Assembly (NCBI GenBank): GCA_019637265.1
Contig: JAHBVY010000003.1
Location: forward strand, 248,001-312,000
DNA: 64,000 bases
Direction: 5' to 3'
Source of the DNA: Polyangiaceae bacterium
Lineage (GTDB): Bacteria > Myxococcota_A > Polyangia > Polyangiales > Polyangiaceae
Shown here in pieces: positions 61,498-64,000 of the stretch. Below the pieces are notes generated by a model. The model had not been told where the DNA came from, did no database searches, and saw nothing but the letters and a program-made list of their open reading frames with translations. The translations under genes and the position numbers were made by a program. Each line of letters starts with the position of its first letter. The stretch's first letter is position 1.

Positions 61498-63327
61498 TCA
61501 GCGGCCCCAGGGGTCCACCAGCTCACCGCCGCCGGTGGGCTTGGGGGTGGGCTTCGGTGCGGCGGCTGGCTTGGGGCCTGCGGCTGGCCTGGGGCCCGCG
61601 GCTGGTTTGGGAGCGGCTGCGGGCTTGGGATCGGGGGCTTGGGCCTCCGCGACGCGCTCGAGCTGGATCGATTGCCGTGATTCGGAGCCGTCCAGGGTGA
61701 GCTCCTGGTCCGCGTAGCCCTCGGCGCGGATCGTCACCACCACCTCCTCGCCGGCGGGCACCTCCACGCTCACCGGCGAGCTGCCCAGGTCTTTATCCCC
61801 AAGGAAAACACGGGCGTCGAGCGGCGCGACCGCCAGCACCACGCGGGCCACCTCGGGCGTGGGGATGGGCGTGACGCTCGGCTCGGGCGTGGGCCGCTCG
61901 GCCTCGGCGGTCGGCTGCGCCTGTGGGGTGGCGCTGCTGCTGTTGCTGACGGCGAAGATGGTGCCGACGATCACTACCGCCGCGATCACCCCAGCGACGC
62001 CCGCGTAGAGCGGCCAGCTGCGCCGGCGCCCGCCTGGGTCCGCGGGGATGGGCTGCGGCATCGAGCTGCGGAAGTAGTCAGCCGGGACGTTGAAGCCGCC
62101 CGAGCGCTGCATCATCTCCGGCACCGCGGTGGGGATGTTGCCGGTGTCGAGGCGATTCAGATCCTCGAGCAGGTCGTTCATGCTCTGGTAGCGCTGCTCG
62201 GCGCGCTTGCTCAGGCACTTCAGCACGATGGCCTCGAGCCCCGGCGGCACCTCGTTCGGCTGGGGCACCAACGCGCGGATCGGGGTGGGCGCCTTGTACA
62301 TGTGCTGGGTGAGGATCCCCATGAAGTTGTCGGCGTCGAACGGCACCCTGCCGCTCGCCAGCTCATACAAAATCACCCCCAGCGAGTAGACGTCCACGCG
62401 GTGGTCCACCGGCGCGCCCGCGGCTTGCTCCGGCGACATGTAGTGCGGCGTCCCGAACACCGAGCCCGCCCGCGTGATGCCTTGCTCCGCCGTGGACACC
62501 TTGGCGATACCAAAGTCCAAGATCTTGACGAAGTCCTTCTCCTTGCCGCGATCGATGAGGAAGATGTTGTCCGGCTTCAAGTCGCGGTGGACGATGTCCG
62601 CCTCGTGCGCCGCCGCCAAACCCTCCGCCAGCTGCCGCGCGATGTGCACGATGCGCGGGAGGGCGAGCTTCTGTCCGCCGCCGTTGGCGTCGATCAACTC
62701 GGAGAGCGGCTTGCCCTCCAGGTACTCCATCACGAAGTAGGTCGAGCCGTCAGGGAGCTGACCAAAATCACTGATGTCGATGATGTGCGGGTTCCCGATG
62801 GAGCTCGCTGACTTCGCCTCGATCAAGAAGCGCTCGGTCGCCTCCGGCTCCCGCGCCAAATCCGCGCGGAGGATCTTCACCGCCACCTTCTTGTCGATGA
62901 TCTTGTGGCGGCAACGGTAGACGACGCCCATCCCGCCTTCGCCGAGCACCGCCTCCACCTTGTAGCGCCCGTCGATGGTGCAGCCGATGTACGGATCGGA
63001 CGCGCGCTGCGGGGGCAGCTCGTCAGTTGGGATGTCGGGTATCGAGACGGTGCCCGGCGCGATGGTGACGATCTTCAAGCCACCCGATGGCGCGCTGGTC
63101 TGCACGGCGGGCGCGTTGGTCGGGGCCGTGGGCGCCGCCTCATCGTCGGTGGTGCTGACGTCTTGCGCCGCGACGCTCTGTGCCGTGACGCCCTGCGCTT
63201 CGATGCCCTGCGCCGCGCCGCCCGACGCAGCGGCGTCTTGCGCTGAGAGCTCAGGGTCGACGGGTGGCTGCGAGATGGAGTCGAAGACTCCGTCCGCTTG
63301 ATCGAGGGTCGTCGGTCGCTTGGTCAC
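61498..63327 (-). CDS. PEGA-domain transmembrane Ser/Thr protein kinase
   Basis: 609 residues. A ~115-residue N-terminal extension with AQ(G/S/D)V-type repeats, then the kinase domain: GEGGMG near 129, lysine VAVKIL near 150, HRDLKPDN near 247, DFG near 270, MSPEQ. One membrane helix near 438-460 (LYAGVAGVIAAVVIVGTIFAV). The exported tail holds a PEGA domain (about 492-543: VVLAVAPLDARVFLGDKDLGSSPVSV) and a final (P)KPAA-rich run. Active-site residues are intact. GTG start, divergent from the LolC/E-type gene. Confidence 0.93.
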   Translation of the reverse strand: MTKRPTTLDQADGVFDSISQPPVDPELSAQDAAASGGAAQGIEAQGVTAQSVAAQDVSTTDDEAAPTAPTNAPAVQTSAPSGGLKIVTIAPGTVSIPDIPTDELPPQRASDPYIGCTIDGRYKVEAVLGEGGMGVVYRCRHKIIDKKVAVKILRADLAREPEATERFLIEAKSASSIGNPHIIDISDFGQLPDGSTYFVMEYLEGKPLSELIDANGGGQKLALPRIVHIARQLAEGLAAAHEADIVHRDLKPDNIFLIDRGKEKDFVKILDFGIAKVSTAEQGITRAGSVFGTPHYMSPEQAAGAPVDHRVDVYSLGVILYELASGRVPFDADNFMGILTQHMYKAPTPIRALVPQPNEVPPGLEAIVLKCLSKRAEQRYQSMNDLLEDLNRLDTGNIPTAVPEMMQRSGGFNVPADYFRSSMPQPIPADPGGRRRSWPLYAGVAGVIAAVVIVGTIFAVSNSSSATPQAQPTAEAERPTPEPSVTPIPTPEVARVVLAVAPLDARVFLGDKDLGSSPVSVEVPAGEEVVVTIRAEGYADQELTLDGSESRQSIQLERVAEAQAPDPKPAAAPKPAAGPRPAAGPKPAAAPKPTPKPTGGGELVDPWGR

Positions 63328-63679
63328 GTGTGCCTCAGTCTACTCAGCCTGGCGCGGGTCGCCGTAGTCTTCGGGTGCTCGTCTCTTGCCAGCCGCTCGA
63401 AGCGTCGACACCGCTCACCCGTCCAGTGCTCCACCTGGGCGCGCGTCCAGAGCGGACAGGGAGCCGGCTGCTACGCGAGGGCGGTTCGAAAGGTCTCGGG
63501 CGATCGCGTTCTTTTTTTGGGGGGGGTTGGCTCCTCCGGGGTCCATTGGGGCGCGCCCCCGCCCGCTGGGCGCTCGCGCTCGTAAGAGCCTCCTACGCTT
63601 CGTTGGCGCGCGGCGTGCCCTTGGCGGTGCGGCTGAGCTATATGCTGCACGGCTCCACCACCAGGGGCTCCGACTCCGT
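63328..63679. other. Intergenic region between the kinase and permease
   Basis: About 350 bases. The one notable feature is the G-rich motif near 63506-63533; no promoter could be placed. Confidence 0.4.
63506..63533. repeat. Dispersed G-rich motif, T-rich variant
   Basis: GCGTTCTTTTTTTGGGGGGG then GTTGGCTC, nearly identical to the reverse complement of the copy at 48414. Confidence 0.65.
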
Positions 63680-64000
63680 ATGGGATTCCCGCTACAAGTC
63701 GCCCTGCGTTACATGGGCTCCAGGCAGCGCGCCTTCGTCTCGCTCGGGACGGCGCTCGCGGTGCTCGGGGTGGCGCTCGGCACCGCGTGCTTGTCGATCG
63801 TGGTGAGCGTGACCGGCGGTTTCCGCGCGGAGTTTCGCGAGAAGGTGCTGGGGGTGAACGCGCACGTCCTGGTGCTGCGCCACTCGAGTGACTTCCGCGA
63901 GTACCGCAAGGTGATGGACGACATGCGGCAGATCCCGGGTGTCATCGGGGTCGCGCCGTTCGTCATCAACCCGATGATGGTGAGCCACGGCAGCAAGACG
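63680..64000 (+). CDS. LolC/LolE-type ABC permease, N-terminal part (cut by window edge)
   Basis: The first 107 residues. The N-terminus VALRYMGSRQRAFVSLGTALAVLGVALGTACLSIVVSVTGGFRAEFREKVLGVNAHVLVL is the classic start of LolC/E permeases: a first membrane helix (about 18-44), then a G-F-x-x-E/F-R-E-K-V-L-G-x-N-A-H stretch. With LolD these export lipoproteins from the inner to the outer membrane, which fits the many lipoproteins in this window. The rest lies outside the window. Confidence 0.88.
   Translation, partial: MGFPLQVALRYMGSRQRAFVSLGTALAVLGVALGTACLSIVVSVTGGFRAEFREKVLGVNAHVLVLRHSSDFREYRKVMDDMRQIPGVIGVAPFVINPMMVSHGSKT

Noticed and set aside
63264..63806. 180-codon plus-strand frame across the kinase start and permease start
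   Set aside because: Overlaps two well-supported genes in wrong frame; Ser/Arg/Gly-rich text.

Overview
The window is very G+C-rich, gene-dense DNA from a single bacterial chromosome. Its content points to a myxobacterium-like member of the Myxococcota: three transmembrane Ser/Thr protein kinases (two with PEGA-type tails), an FHA protein, a CarD-family regulator, a DUF2378/V4R-like protein, many lipoproteins, and Pro/Gly/Ala-rich envelope proteins. Species cannot be assigned from sequence alone. No rRNA, tRNA, CRISPR array, integrase or transposase was seen.

Layout. 1-4.9 kb: ECF sigma factor with the start of a probable anti-sigma factor, a tiny acidic lipoprotein, an extensin-like lipoprotein, an FHA protein, an unknown small gene and smpB. 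5.2-10.7 kb: a double-length tandem UvrA. 10.8-21.3 kb: orphan UPF0175 antitoxin-like gene, Pro-rich membrane protein, GT4 glycosyltransferase with a paired-ACT protein, kinase with def and a PduO-type adenosyltransferase, carD, a lipoprotein with tyrS, and an IHF/HU gene. 21.5-25.9 kb: two large GT-C-like membrane proteins. 26-35 kb: GAF protein with a coupled histidine kinase, SDR enzyme, a prion-like low-complexity membrane protein with a zinc-finger partner, orphan HepT, a MurG-like glycosyltransferase and a radical SAM/SPASM enzyme.

35.8-40.4 kb: two GT4 glycosyltransferases on either side of about 2 kb of sparse, partly degenerate DNA that carries a HARE-HTH/GIY-YIG nuclease. 40.5-52 kb: lipoproteins, DUF2062 and TPR proteins, an M23 peptidase, lipB, an alternative sigma factor, a CPBP protease, a possible type III secretion rod-like protein and mnmA. 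51.3-56.4 kb: a TPR/PEGA-kinase/lipoprotein operon. 56.4-61.3 kb: tilS, ftsH and a CCA-adding-type enzyme. The window ends with another PEGA kinase and the start of a LolC/E-type permease.

Many neighbouring genes overlap by 1-4 bases (ATGA, GTGA, TGATG), so short translationally coupled operons are the rule. Housekeeping functions (DNA repair, trans-translation, tRNA maturation, protein deformylation, lipoylation) are mixed with signalling and envelope genes.

The least explained signals are non-coding or sub-genic: (1) a dispersed G-rich motif, roughly GGGTTTTGGGGGTTTGGCA, in at least 13 places, nearly all intergenic; (2) a HIP-like iterated palindrome, TCCGCGCGGA with A/T flanks, seven exact copies; (3) in-frame minisatellites in the linkers of conserved enzymes (UvrA 42 bp, a GT4 39 bp, the CCA enzyme about 30 bp); (4) REP-like hairpins on both sides of the CCA-enzyme gene and a duplicated ftsH 3' end. 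The best candidates for something new at gene level are the HARE-HTH/GIY-YIG nuclease in its degenerate island and the tandem UvrA.
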